64,000 nucleotides of DNA, taken from Algoriphagus iocasae (GTDB lineage: Bacteria; Bacteroidota; Bacteroidia; Cytophagales; Cyclobacteriaceae). The DNA lies in the NCBI RefSeq assembly GCF_014206875.1, contig NZ_JACIJO010000007.1, forward strand, positions 1 through 64,000. Direction: 5' to 3'. Positions 1 through 9,509 of this stretch are shown here, in pieces. Numbering within the stretch: the stretch's first letter is position 1; each line of letters opens with the position of its first letter. The notes under the pieces were generated by a model, which worked only from the letters and a program-made list of their open reading frames with translations, had not been told where the DNA came from and searched no databases. The translations under genes and the position numbers were made by a program.

Positions 1-81
1 GCGAAACTCATCAACAGGATTTTTGCCCTGATCCGAGACAAAAGAAAACATGAAATAAATTACAATATAACCCTTGCCTAA
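1..81 (+). mobile_element. 3' end of a transposase gene, IS110/IS116-like (partial)
   Basis: Frame 1 is open from the first base to a TAA at 79-81 and encodes 26 residues containing KLINRIFALIRD and ending in ITLA. From memory, Bacteroidota IS110-family transposases end in a very similar way (an N-x-RxKLxxRIFAxxR stretch, then a short tail ending in LA). Only this tip is in the window. Coding similarity to an S41 peptidase starts a few bases after the stop, in another frame and without a start codon, which fits an insertion-sequence end near 82-90. The family assignment rests on a short motif and is tentative. Confidence 0.45.
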
Positions 82-88
82 TCCATAA

Positions 89-1309
89 GAATATCTTGAT
101 GCCCTTCGAAAGGAAAGCTATGGTTATTTCCCATATCCTGTCAAATGGATTGACGGTAAGTGGATCATTAACTACCAGGGCAATGAAATTCCTCTTGGGG
201 CTGAACTCATTGAAATAAACGGGGTTCCATTTTCCCAAATCATTCAAAACGTTTACAAGTATTATACCACGGACGGGCAAAATACAAGTGGAAAAAGGAT
301 TGGGATAAGAACCCATTTTTCAAAATACTACAGGTTTAATTATGGGCTTCAGGAAGAATTTCAGGTGACTTTCAGGAGGCAAAATTCACCTTCTGAGGAA
401 AAATTGACGCTCCAAAGTGTCAGTTATACGGAATACTATGGACATTTCAGGAACAGGTATTCCAAACCGTTTGACCAGGTATACTATGAGGATCTAGAGG
501 ATGAAAAGAAATACAACTACGAACAGGTAAATTCCTCAACAGGACTTCTAACGGTTTATACCTTTAGTATGGGGAACGAATCCACTCAAGAACACAAAAC
601 ATACCTGGCTTTTCTGGACAGTGTTTTTTCTGCAGTCAAGACATACGGTATCAAAAATATGATAGTGGACATACGCCAAAATGGTGGTGGAACCGATCCA
701 AATGATCTGGTAACCTATTCATATTTCGCACCAAGAAGGTTCCAGGAAAATAAACAGGCTTGGATTAGCTTTGAAAAAATTCCCTACCTCAGCTATTTAG
801 ACTCAGGAATTCCCGGATTTTTAAGGCCATTCCTGATGGGAGGGTATAATACCATGTTTCAGGAAGATTTTTATATAAAACAGAACAATCACTTCTACCA
901 AGGCCCCCTAAGCGATGATCATCTAGTCAGAGAGCCTAATAAAAATGTCTTTGAAGGAAATGTTTATTTATTAATCAGTCCGGCGGTAGCTTCTGCGGGA
1001 AGTTTGTTCGCAGCCATGGCAGCAGGAAATGCCAATACTACCGTAATCGGTGAAGAGACCATGGGAGGTTATTATGGACATAATGGTCACACTTCTCTAG
1101 CTTATATTTTACCAAAGTCTAAGATAGAAACTTCCTTTTCTGTGGTCAATCTAGAGCAGGATGTTCCTGAAAAGTCCAATCAATTCTATAATAGGGGGAT
1201 CATTCCTGATTATGAAGTTTCTCAGACTTATGAGGATTACTTATACCATAGAGATACGCAAATGGAATTTGCACTTGAGTTGATAAGGAATAATTCCGAG
1301 GAAAAATGA
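89..1309 (+). pseudogene. S41 family peptidase, 5'-truncated
   Basis: This is the C-terminal two thirds of a tail-specific-protease-type (S41) serine peptidase. The frame is open from just after a TAA at 86-88 to the TGA at 1309. The first GTG usable as a start is at 365, but the residues before it (89-364) are clearly protein-like (a GYFPYPVKWIDGKW segment followed by a PDZ-like GAELIEINGVP segment), so coding once began further upstream. Downstream are the S41 hallmarks: a VDIRQNGGG oxyanion-loop motif and an ASAGSLFAA motif carrying the presumed catalytic serine. No ATG exists in frame between 88 and 365. The 5' end therefore appears to have been lost, probably to the transposase-bearing element next to it. 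A shortened protein starting at GTG 365 (314 residues) would lack the signal peptide and most of the N-terminal domain. Confidence 0.6.
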
Positions 1310-1428
1310 ACCCAGTAATATTTTGATTTTTCTTGTATTCATCGCGATTATATCTCTTAAATGGCAATTTGAGCTATTCCAGCTTTAGCACAAATATGAG
1401 GTGGATCTAGATTGCTAGGGGGATCTAG

Positions 1429-1642
1429 ACAGGGAAATATTTCAATCCCGAAACGAAAGTCGTTTGGGAAATAAATGCTTCTGGATGCGAGGCGGCCGGT
1501 AAGTTAAACCCCAATCAATCTCTTGAAGTATTTGAGTACACCACAACGGGGTGACTTATCCAAAGGTGTATTTGATTTTGTAAATTCTTTTAGAAATGCT
1601 ACGCTACAAGCTTTAATTTTAATTGAGAAAGTAGTCCATTGA
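1429..1642 (+). pseudogene. possible coding remnant of unknown family
   Basis: Within the 395-base gap between the two S41 genes, one frame stays open for 41 codons (1429-1551, stop TGA 1552-1554) with protein-like composition (KYFNPETKVVWEINASGC). A second frame continues protein-like from about 1553 to a TGA at 1640-1642 (SKGVFDFVNSFRNATLQA). Together they look like one gene broken by a frameshift. No start codon, no recognised domain. The rest of 1310-1704 holds nothing I recognise. Confidence 0.22.
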
Positions 1643-1704
1643 TATGCTAAAACTTGCCTAGTTAGTTCAGTGCACTTTTCTGCAGTGGAGCTTATTAGTT
1701 AAAT

Positions 1705-3258
1705 TTAAAGTAATGGAATTCTCTTCCCCCTCATTTCATCTCCTGATTGGATCAGTTCTTTCAATTTCCTTAACTGATAATCTTCCTTCATGAAAATCTG
1801 ATCAAGATTCCGCTCGATCAGGATGTCGGGTGAGGTACCAATACCATCCAGGATATTACCGTTTTTCTGAAAAGATACCATGGTGCTTATTTTACCCCGC
1901 AATTCGGAATGCGGCAATTCAAAACGTTCACTGTTGCCACTTGAACCATCTGTATTGGTTCCTACAATCTGGACGTTGGGTAAGCCTTTGAAGACTGATA
2001 CCAATACAGATGCAGCACTAAAAGACCGTTCATTGCAAAGGATATAAATGGGTTTGTTGTAATGGTATTTACCTGCTGCGAGCTTACTGCCATTGAATAG
2101 ATAATAGTAGTACTCGCTATACTTATTCCTGTCCAGTTGATACATAGGATGAAAGGTCCTGGAAAATTTGTCCACTGCCTTTTGTTCCTCCTCATTCAGT
2201 TGCTGATTGGAAAATAAGTAGCGGGTGTTCAGCTCACTTTTCAATTCATCACTTAAAGGCAATCTCCCCCTTTGTTTGGTCGCATTAACAACATATACCG
2301 AATCAGGATGGATGAAATAGCCCGCCAGTTCCTGTATCATATCCCGGGTTCCACCACCATTATCCCGCACATCCACGATCATAGCTTGACTAGATTTGGC
2401 CTTGGCCATAAACTCGTTGAAATAGGAAATAAATCCTGGACTATCTTCTTTATCCACCATAGTTACCAAACGGATGTAAGCAATTTGATCTTTCAATGAA
2501 AAAAACTGATTGATTATTTCAGGGTTGTTCGCTTCTTCATCAGTCAGGAAGAAATTATCCAAATGGAATCGTTCATCCCAGATTTTGGGTCTTTCTGATC
2601 TGGGAACCAAGTCAAGATAGATCTCTTTTGATTTTCCTGAATCATTGCTGAGAGTGATTGGTAAGGGATTGGGAAGCTCTTTTTTTAGGATTGCAAATAC
2701 TTTGTCAATGTCCCTTAATTCCCGGGTAGCCCGGGTGAAATAGGAACTTTTTGGAGCAAGGATATCATTTGGAAGGGCTTTGGAAAGAATGCGTTCGACC
2801 GGAGTTCCATTGATGGATTTTAGATAGGGATATTCAGCATGATAGAATGCATACCTTTCTTTCTGCTCATCAAAATTCAACACCAAAATCCGTCCATGGT
2901 ATGGAGCAAATGCCAGAGGAATAAAGAATTCATCGCGGGATTCGTATCCATCAATGTATGCATGTCTATCTCCGATTTTTCCGATAGTTTGTGAAAGGAA
3001 CAAGCCGAAATCGTACTTAGAAATCTGATCTTGTTTCTCAATATGGTTCAAATATGCTTCAAAATCTCTTTTGTAATCGTATCCATTCAGTCCCTGATAG
3101 GAAGAAATATCTTGCAGGATTTGATCTAGATAACCCAGGTCATTTTTGATTTCCTGATTAGTTAGATAGTCAGTTTTGTTTTGTCCGCTTGCTGAAACAA
3201 CAAGAAACAGGGAAAGACTGATGGACTTCAATAGTAATGAAATAGAATTGTCAAGCAT
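1705..3258 (-). CDS. secreted S41 family peptidase
   Basis: A 517-residue exported serine peptidase of the S41 (C-terminal processing/tricorn-like) family. Residues 1-25 form a signal peptide (hydrophobic SLSLFLVVSASG, likely cut before QNKTD). An N-terminal helical region (about 30-110) is followed by a PDZ-like segment (about 140-165, SINGTPVERIL) and the catalytic core. Core motifs are VDVRDNGGG at about 295-303 (oxyanion loop) and the serine in SFSAAS, about S414. The start ATG at 3256-3258 is the only one giving a signal peptide; no strong ribosome binding site is visible, as is usual in this phylum. Its truncated relative lies convergently upstream. The substrate is unknown; such enzymes act in the periplasm or outside the cell. 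Confidence 0.88.
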   Translation of the reverse strand: MLDNSISLLLKSISLSLFLVVSASGQNKTDYLTNQEIKNDLGYLDQILQDISSYQGLNGYDYKRDFEAYLNHIEKQDQISKYDFGLFLSQTIGKIGDRHAYIDGYESRDEFFIPLAFAPYHGRILVLNFDEQKERYAFYHAEYPYLKSINGTPVERILSKALPNDILAPKSSYFTRATRELRDIDKVFAILKKELPNPLPITLSNDSGKSKEIYLDLVPRSERPKIWDERFHLDNFFLTDEEANNPEIINQFFSLKDQIAYIRLVTMVDKEDSPGFISYFNEFMAKAKSSQAMIVDVRDNGGGTRDMIQELAGYFIHPDSVYVVNATKQRGRLPLSDELKSELNTRYLFSNQQLNEEEQKAVDKFSRTFHPMYQLDRNKYSEYYYYLFNGSKLAAGKYHYNKPIYILCNERSFSAASVLVSVFKGLPNVQIVGTNTDGSSGNSERFELPHSELRGKISTMVSFQKNGNILDGIGTSPDILIERNLDQIFMKEDYQLRKLKELIQSGDEMRGKRIPLL

Positions 3259-3388
3259 GATTTAATATTTTAGTTCCATGCCAATACTAAGTTTGATGTT
3301 TGCTTTATAAAAATAATTGTGACCAAATCAGAGAATCGAGGGACGGAAAACTTCAATCTTCTATTTTCTTGTCCTTTGGAATTGTTCC

Positions 3389-3625
3389 TCAATTGGTACT
3401 TATTCGCTTTAGGGAACAGAAGTCAGCAACCAGTTTTTCGGCAAACGTTGCGCTAAATGGATTTCCCTGACGGACATGAACTTGTCCCAATATTACTGCG
3501 GGATTTCAGAAATTTTTTCTAGATCCGGACAGCTGATAATTTTTAATTGGCTTAATGGAATGTATAGCATCCTGTTTTCATTCCAAAGAAATTACTTCTA
3601 TTAATCCTCGATGATGAATAGCCAT
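3389..3625 (-). pseudogene. possible frameshifted coding remnant
   Basis: On the minus strand three protein-like segments follow one another in different frames: an ATG at 3623-3625 starting MAIHHRGLIEVISLE, then LYIPLSQLKIISCPDLEKI, then VHVRQGNPFSATFAEKLVAD ending at a TGA at 3389-3391. The order and continuity suggest one gene with two frameshifts. I do not recognise the family. The remaining bases of 3259-3713 show no gene. Confidence 0.25.
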
Positions 3626-3699
3626 TCCTACTGGAAAAGTAAGGCAGATGCCGTATGTTTTAAGATTTAGTTAGAAAATAATTTTGGACAAAATTTAAT

Positions 3700-3713
3700 C
3701 CTGGAGCTCCAGG
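3700..3713. promoter_or_regulatory. perfect 14-bp palindrome upstream of a lipoprotein gene
   Basis: CCTGGAGCTCCAGG reads identically on both strands and lies 21 bases before the ATG at 3735. A dyad in this position could be an operator or a small hairpin in the 5' leader. There is no T-run after it, so it is not a terminator. Function is inference only. Confidence 0.3.
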
Positions 3714-3734
3714 TTGACTCAAATTAGTATTTCT

Positions 3735-5867
3735 ATGAAACGACATCTTTTATCAAGCTTTATTTTGGCAATGCTTTTTCTCGGTTCCTGTGAAGATGAC
3801 CCAGGATCTCAGAATCCGATTGATGGTATTGAAACTGGTCTAAAAGGGGAAATCAACAGTAAATCTTTAGATCTTAAATCAAATTCAATTCTTCCGACCT
3901 TTTTTCAGGATGAAGGCGATGAAACCGGTGCTTTGGAAGTCAGTGCACAGATTCCCAACAACGAAAAACTGACTTTTTTTCTGGATGAAGTCAAAAGCGG
4001 AACTGTCACTATTTCTCAGGTTTTTCCGGCAGTGATGGGCTATTCTTCTGATGGATTGAGGCTGGTTGCTCAAAATAGCTCAGAGGCCGAAAACAAAAGA
4101 ACTGCAGTTGGTTTGTCAAGTTTCGTCAAGTATCTCAACAGTACGAATACTTTCTTTGCAATTTCCGGTTCACTGGAAATGAAGATAGAAGGTGCCAATG
4201 TCACTGTGATTTGGGATTTGATTTTTAAGGATAAGGAGGGTAACAACTTTACCTCCAGCGGGACTTTCACTGTCGCTGATTATAAGAATAACACCAAACC
4301 AAAATCCCAGATCAATAATCCTACTTCTACATTGTCAATTGAAAGTATTACTCCGGATTATGCCAGTGCCGGTACTGAGATGTCTATCAAAGGGACAGGT
4401 TTCAGCGCACTGAAGTCAGAGAATAAGCTGATGTTAAATGATCTTGCGGTTGAAGCAATTTCTGCTACGGCCACGGAAATTAAGATCAGCATTCCAGAGT
4501 CAGGGGAGCATGGCAAATTTTCATTGACTGTTCTTGGAGCGACAGCCGAAAGTAATATGTTTTTTTACGAACCTGTCATCACTTCAATCAATAAAGAATC
4601 TGCCAAAGTAGGTGAGGAGCTTATGGTCACAGGACTTCATTTTGATATTGACAAGACCTTAATGGAAGTCAAAACCGGAGATAAACCAATGGAAATAATA
4701 GCTGCTTCATTGACTTCATTGACCGTAAAAATTCCAGAAGGTGCAAAAACCGGAAAAATCAATGTTGCTAGAATTGGTAAAGCATCTGTAGAAGGACCCG
4801 AATTGCAAATTGTGGAAAAACAACCAACTCAAGGACTTCCTGTGGATCAGATTTTTGAGCTTGTCAGTGGAAATCTAAGCTTTGAAGAAGTGCTTAGTAA
4901 TGTCAACGAATATGGGGCTATTTGGAATATTCAAATCGATCCTGATAAAAACATTATGTATGCAGTCACGGCAAGTGCACTTTTGTCCATAGATCTTTCC
5001 ACTAATGCTGTCACAAAGCTTGCCGATCAGGAAAGTGCCATTTATAAAAATGATTTGAACATGTATAATTTTTTAACCTTGCCAATGGCATTGTACCCAA
5101 AAGGAGATGTATTGTATGGACTGAAGAATCCGACCTTTATGATCAGTGAGGTGAAAAATGGCTTTAAATTTAATGTTTCCTCTAAGTCTCCAGAAATGCT
5201 CGGCGATCACAAAATCAACAATGGTGCAGATCCTTTAGGAATGTTTGTGGGCACCAATAACAGGATTTATTTGCCAGAGTTTATTTCTCCAGGTCCTGGT
5301 TATGCTTTAGTTAGCTACAATGCTGAGTTCACTGACCGAAAAATCCTTCATGAGGATGCTGGGAATTTTACTTTTCTTCTGGGAATGGGAGGGGATAAAT
5401 ACCGATATGTTTCCAAAAGGACAATCAACGATGCCAAATACATCGAAGGAAATGGAGATGATATCAGTGATTTTATCAGTTGGAAGGATCAACTAAAACC
5501 TATTGAATTTGATACCTACACGAGGTTGATCGGAATGGATTATCGAAATTCCAATTTCTACGTACTGGCTGCTACGGCAAAAGATGGAGCTAATGTTGGG
5601 GCCACCAGCTATCCAAAACTTCATTATGCCCTCGGAATACAGACCGGTGGGAGCGGAAACTTCCAAAAGGTAGGTGAGTTTTCAATCAAACAAACCTTTG
5701 AATATGGAGGAACCACCTACTATGTAAGATCGCAGGAGAGTGCATATAAGAGTATGGTGGTTGATAAGAATGGGGATGTCTATGTTTTGATCCAGACTCC
5801 TGTCCATCCAAACACTGGAGAAGAACTGGCTCCAGGAGCAGGAGGGATTTATAAGATCAGGTTTTGA
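3735..5867 (+). CDS. IPT/TIG-domain lipoprotein with beta-propeller-like C-terminus
   Basis: A 710-residue predicted surface or outer-membrane lipoprotein. The start is placed at ATG 3735, because it opens directly into a lipoprotein signal peptide (MKRHLLSSFILAMLFLGSC, acceptor Cys 19); a TTG seven codons upstream would only lengthen the n-region. About residues 20-190 are an unassigned N-terminal domain. Two IPT/TIG immunoglobulin-like domains follow (about 195-360; ESITPDYASAGTEMSIKGTG and ITSINKESAKVGEELMVTG). The remainder has repeated aromatic/glycine motifs and phrases such as VVDKNGDVYVLIQ that resemble NHL-type beta-propeller blades. IPT plus propeller lipoproteins are common in Bacteroidota and often serve glycan binding, but no SusC/SusD pair adjoins this one. 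A terminator follows directly. Confidence 0.8.
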   Translation: MKRHLLSSFILAMLFLGSCEDDPGSQNPIDGIETGLKGEINSKSLDLKSNSILPTFFQDEGDETGALEVSAQIPNNEKLTFFLDEVKSGTVTISQVFPAVMGYSSDGLRLVAQNSSEAENKRTAVGLSSFVKYLNSTNTFFAISGSLEMKIEGANVTVIWDLIFKDKEGNNFTSSGTFTVADYKNNTKPKSQINNPTSTLSIESITPDYASAGTEMSIKGTGFSALKSENKLMLNDLAVEAISATATEIKISIPESGEHGKFSLTVLGATAESNMFFYEPVITSINKESAKVGEELMVTGLHFDIDKTLMEVKTGDKPMEIIAASLTSLTVKIPEGAKTGKINVARIGKASVEGPELQIVEKQPTQGLPVDQIFELVSGNLSFEEVLSNVNEYGAIWNIQIDPDKNIMYAVTASALLSIDLSTNAVTKLADQESAIYKNDLNMYNFLTLPMALYPKGDVLYGLKNPTFMISEVKNGFKFNVSSKSPEMLGDHKINNGADPLGMFVGTNNRIYLPEFISPGPGYALVSYNAEFTDRKILHEDAGNFTFLLGMGGDKYRYVSKRTINDAKYIEGNGDDISDFISWKDQLKPIEFDTYTRLIGMDYRNSNFYVLAATAKDGANVGATSYPKLHYALGIQTGGSGNFQKVGEFSIKQTFEYGGTTYYVRSQESAYKSMVVDKNGDVYVLIQTPVHPNTGEELAPGAGGIYKIRF

Positions 5868-5889
5868 TTGAAAACCTGTTTTCCCAGAG

Positions 5890-5922
5890 AGGTTGCCTTG
5901 CATCGGAAGGCAACCTTTTTTT
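5890..5922 (+). terminator. intrinsic terminator after the IPT lipoprotein gene
   Basis: A perfect 10-bp stem (AGGTTGCCTT at 5890-5899 with AAGGCAACCT at 5907-5916) closes a 7-base loop and runs into a T-tract. It lies 22 bases after the stop codon of the lipoprotein gene. Confidence 0.85.
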
Positions 5923-6130
5923 ATAATAATGAGATGATTGATATTCGTTTTCATGGAACAATGTCATTTTATAATTCTATGGAATGGCAAGGCTAATAGA
6001 ACTAGTATTTTTTGATAAGAAATCCCCTTGAATGGAATTTGATTTTGAGAGAGATCATGGAAATTGGGGGAGTGTATTGCTGATGGAACATCTTTTATCA
6101 GGAATAGTTTGATGGCCTGAAAACCTCTTG

Positions 6131-7591
6131 TTAGACAAACAACAAAGCTTTGATTTCTTCTTCCTGATGTTCATTTTCCATCATTATCATCAACTCATCT
6201 TCCGCTTTTAATTCTGTTTGCCCATTTGGCGTAATGAATTTGCCATCCCTTTTCACCAAAACGATCAAACTGGAGCTCGGGAAACCCAGTTCTAGGATTT
6301 TTTTTCCTTCTATGTGGCTGTTCTTCGGTATTTGGATTTCCAGAATGGCATTTTTAAAATCATCGGAAAGTTCTAAGTCCAACATCGATCTTTTCTTTAG
6401 AGAAGCCGGGAGAGACAGATGCAAAAGTTTTGCAGCCAATGGTAGGGTGGTAGCTTGGATAGCAACCGAGGCAAGTACGATAAAGAAAACCATATGGAAT
6501 ATGATTCCCGATTGTTCTATGTTGGCAATGAGTGGTAAAGTTGCAAATACGATTGGAACAGCACCCCTAAGTCCCACCCAGGAAATAAACACTTTTTCCC
6601 TAAGCTTGAATTTGAAAAAAGAAAGGGAGATGAAAACCCCTAAAGGCCTTGCGACCATAATCAAGAATAATGCTGCTAAAATTGCAATTCCTGAAACGGG
6701 GATAAGTTGTTTGGGGAAAACCAAAAGACCTAATGTGATGAACATGATGACCTGCATCAGCCAGGCAACTCCATCAAAGAACTTCATCAAACTTTTCTTA
6801 TGGGCCATTTTGCCATTGCCCACAGTGATCGCACTGATGTACACTGCCAGAAAACCGTTGCCTCCAAGTAAATCAACAAAGGTATAGGTGATGAGCACCA
6901 AAGCCAGCAACATCACAGGATACAATCCTTCAAAATCTAAATTAACTTTATTGATCAATAGGACTGTAGCTCTGCCAAATAACCAGCCCAAGAAACCGCC
7001 TACCAACATTTGGATAAAGAACAAAGGAATGATTTCCCAAATGGATCCGGTTTCCAAAGTGATCAGTCCAAGCAAGGATACAGTGAGGAAATAAGCCATC
7101 GGATCATTACTACCGCTCTCCAACTCCAATAAGGGTCTCAAGTGGCCTTTTAATCCTATGCTTTTTGCCCGCAAAACAGAAAATACTGCGGCTGCATCGG
7201 TAGAAGAAACAATTGCGCCAAGCAGCAGGCTTTCAAGAAACCCTAACTTGGTGATCAGAAATACGAAAGTTCCCAAGCTAAGGCTGGTAAGTAAAACCCC
7301 CAAGGTAGATAATGTAATTCCAGGCTTCAACACAGGTTTGATACTTGGCCACTTTGTATCAAGACCTCCTGAATATAAAATGTAAGTAAGTGAAATAATT
7401 CCCAGAAACTGGGCGATATGAGGATTGTCAAAACGTATACCACCAATCCCGTCGGAACCAGCCAACATGCCAACTCCCAGGAATATCAACAGCATGGGAA
7501 TACCGGTTTTTCCGGCAGTTTTACTGGCAAGTACACCAGCTAAAAGTAGCAGTGAACTGATCAGGAGAATGTTTTCTGCGGTTAAGGTCAT
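6131..7591 (-). CDS. nhaP2: potassium/proton antiporter (CPA1, NhaP2/CvrA type)
   Basis: A 486-residue inner-membrane cation/proton antiporter. About twelve hydrophobic segments fill residues 1-390. Characteristic sequences are FLGVGMLAGSDGIGGI near 37-52, SSTDAAAVFS near 129-138 and ELESGSNDPMAYFLT near 157-171, the acidic ion-binding region of the NhaP2 branch. The last about 80 residues form a soluble RCK_C/TrkA-C-type domain (LELGFPSSSLIVLVKRDG), which in this family regulates transport. E. coli NhaP2 is longer at the C-terminus, so this is a compact form. By family its role is K+/H+ exchange and cytoplasmic K+ or pH control. It is monocistronic: both neighbours are separated by several hundred bases. 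Confidence 0.88.
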   Translation of the reverse strand: MTLTAENILLISSLLLLAGVLASKTAGKTGIPMLLIFLGVGMLAGSDGIGGIRFDNPHIAQFLGIISLTYILYSGGLDTKWPSIKPVLKPGITLSTLGVLLTSLSLGTFVFLITKLGFLESLLLGAIVSSTDAAAVFSVLRAKSIGLKGHLRPLLELESGSNDPMAYFLTVSLLGLITLETGSIWEIIPLFFIQMLVGGFLGWLFGRATVLLINKVNLDFEGLYPVMLLALVLITYTFVDLLGGNGFLAVYISAITVGNGKMAHKKSLMKFFDGVAWLMQVIMFITLGLLVFPKQLIPVSGIAILAALFLIMVARPLGVFISLSFFKFKLREKVFISWVGLRGAVPIVFATLPLIANIEQSGIIFHMVFFIVLASVAIQATTLPLAAKLLHLSLPASLKKRSMLDLELSDDFKNAILEIQIPKNSHIEGKKILELGFPSSSLIVLVKRDGKFITPNGQTELKAEDELMIMMENEHQEEEIKALLFV

Positions 7592-7832
7592 AGATTGGCA
7601 AATGGAATAATCAAAACTAAAAAAGATAAAGTTAATTTTCGGCTTGACTTATTTTTATCCGAGCTTTTCAAATAATAAAAAAACAGATTTCTTTCAGGTA
7701 TTTTTATGTAAAATTGAATTGACTGAAAGGCACCCTAAAAAGGATTAAAAGGCCATGAAAGATTGATCATAAAAAGACAAAAGAATACGCCTGTTGCAAG
7801 TTTTGATATCTGGTACTTTATGGCAAAGAAAT

Positions 7833-7866
7833 AAAAAAACCAGAATCACCTGATCCTGGTTTTTTT
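7833..7866 (-). terminator. bidirectional hairpin terminator downstream of the GH30 gene
   Basis: AAAAAACCAGAATCA (7833-7847) pairs with TGATCCTGGTTTTTT (7852-7866) with one mismatch; A-tract and T-tract flank the stem, so it can terminate in either direction. It most plausibly ends the SusC-SusD-GH30 transcript on the minus strand. The other parts of 7592-7913 are AT-rich and presumably hold the promoter of the antiporter gene. Confidence 0.75.
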
Positions 7867-7913
7867 GGTACCCAATCTATCTGTTAATTTTTTCTGCTTT
7901 TTTGAAGTTCCAT

Positions 7914-9500
7914 TTATAAATCTGCCAAAACCGTTACAATGGATCTAGCCGGGATAGTGACTTTGTCTTCTGATTCATTCAATCCAACTGATTCAAGACT
8001 TTTGTTTTTGGAGGTTACGTAGATCTGCTGAATCGAAACAGGCTTTTTATTTTCAAAAATTGTTGCCTGGACTTCTTTGATTCCGGAATTGACAAAGACA
8101 TAGACCAAATTATTTTCTGAAGCTGGGGTTCGGTAGGCGGAAACAAGCAGATCCGGTGATTGATGGTTTTCATTTCCTACATTCACAGCGATTCTTTTTG
8201 AACCGGGTCTGATGAACCTGCTGAAATTTCCCAAAGCCCAGAGCATTTTGCTTTCATAAAAGTTACCGTCTTCCTCTTGTTTATCAACATAGACAAGTCC
8301 ATCCTTGTAGTTATAAGGAGAAATAGCCAGCCACCAGTGCCATGCACTTGCATTTGCGATTGTCAAATCATTATGAATCACCCTGGACATATACAAGGCA
8401 GGATCAATTCCTAAATCCCTTCCGCTGCCGTTGATTTCACCTTCATTGTCACCTAAAATGCAATATTCGCTCATCCAGAACTTAAGACCCGGTATCGTGC
8501 TGATTTCATTGTTGAGATTCGCACGCAATTGAACTGCATTTTCAAATGGTGAGGTAGTGAAATAACTGTGTCCTGAAATATTTTGACTGACATGGGAAAG
8601 ATTACCTAAGTAATTGGAAGATTCTGGCTGAAAGAATTCCTTTACCTGTGATCCCCGATCAGGTTTATCGGATGGTTCATAGAGATAATTTAACTTTCCT
8701 GCTTCGGCAATATCTATTTTGGTCTCCAGGTTTTTAGCTGTCAATGCAGCATCCAAGGATCTCACGATTCCTGAGATTTCTTTGTTCCAAAATGGTGTTC
8801 CTTCCTGACCTCCGTCTGACCAATCCCATTGAGGTTCGTTTACCGGACTCACATAATCTATCTGAAGTCCTTTTTCTTGTAAGCCCAAAATGACCTGGGC
8901 TAAGTAATTTCCAAATAATCCATGCTTTGCTTCGGCTAAATTGGATTTTCCCTCCAAGGCAAATGCCTTCCCTGAACAGGTCATGGATACAGGTGGACTA
9001 TTGGAAAAGATCAATAGATTTTCAACTTGGTGTTCTTTAGCTTTTTGGGCAAACCAAACCTGACCTGATTGTCTGTTCCAATTATAGCTTCCATCCAATT
9101 CCATAAAGGATTCTGCCCTTCTCCACTCATCTTTAATTCCACTATCTTCTCCCTGTTGTGCACTTCCAGCCCCGACATTGAACCTCCATAGAGAAAGGCC
9201 AATCCCTTTTGGTTTTCCCTTTGAGTCAATTTCTTTACTAAACAGAAGCTCCGCTATGGCATTTCTTTTTTGATCTGGCCATAGACCCACGAACTGCACA
9301 GCCCATGCATCCGAAGCCCCAAAATGTTCAATGGTCTGATATTCCAGATCGCTTTGAGAATTGACTTCAATTGATTTGAATGGGATTTCCTGATCCTGAT
9401 TTTCCTGCCCTGATGACTGACAAGCAAAGAGAATACTCAACGCCCAAACTAGAAAAAGAGCCTTGGCTGATTCTGATCTAATTTTTTTATTTGTTTTCAT
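7914..9500 (-). CDS. GH30 family glycoside hydrolase lipoprotein
   Basis: A 528-residue retaining glycosidase of clan GH-A family 30. Residues 1-26 are a lipoprotein signal (ALSILFAC, Cys 27), placing it at the cell envelope. The TIM barrel includes SLWRFNVGAG (about 103-112), FSNSPPVSMTCSG (about 165-177), the acid/base motif SPVNEPQWDW (Glu about 222) and the nucleophile motif FWMSEYC (Glu about 345). A C-terminal beta domain typical of GH30 runs from about 420 to the end. The FSNSPP and VNEP features are nearest to the subfamilies acting on beta-1,6-linked glycans, but I cannot fix the substrate. It is the last gene of the susC-susD operon and the only enzyme in that locus, so it probably cuts the glycan imported by the pair. 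A strong hairpin sits just before its start. Confidence 0.85.
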   Translation of the reverse strand: MKTNKKIRSESAKALFLVWALSILFACQSSGQENQDQEIPFKSIEVNSQSDLEYQTIEHFGASDAWAVQFVGLWPDQKRNAIAELLFSKEIDSKGKPKGIGLSLWRFNVGAGSAQQGEDSGIKDEWRRAESFMELDGSYNWNRQSGQVWFAQKAKEHQVENLLIFSNSPPVSMTCSGKAFALEGKSNLAEAKHGLFGNYLAQVILGLQEKGLQIDYVSPVNEPQWDWSDGGQEGTPFWNKEISGIVRSLDAALTAKNLETKIDIAEAGKLNYLYEPSDKPDRGSQVKEFFQPESSNYLGNLSHVSQNISGHSYFTTSPFENAVQLRANLNNEISTIPGLKFWMSEYCILGDNEGEINGSGRDLGIDPALYMSRVIHNDLTIANASAWHWWLAISPYNYKDGLVYVDKQEEDGNFYESKMLWALGNFSRFIRPGSKRIAVNVGNENHQSPDLLVSAYRTPASENNLVYVFVNSGIKEVQATIFENKKPVSIQQIYVTSKNKSLESVGLNESEDKVTIPARSIVTVLADL

Positions 9501-9509
9501 ATTTTTTAG

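Noticed and set aside
6234..6887. 217-codon plus-strand frame opposite the antiporter gene
   Set aside because: Antisense shadow; the minus-strand frame has clear antiporter motifs.
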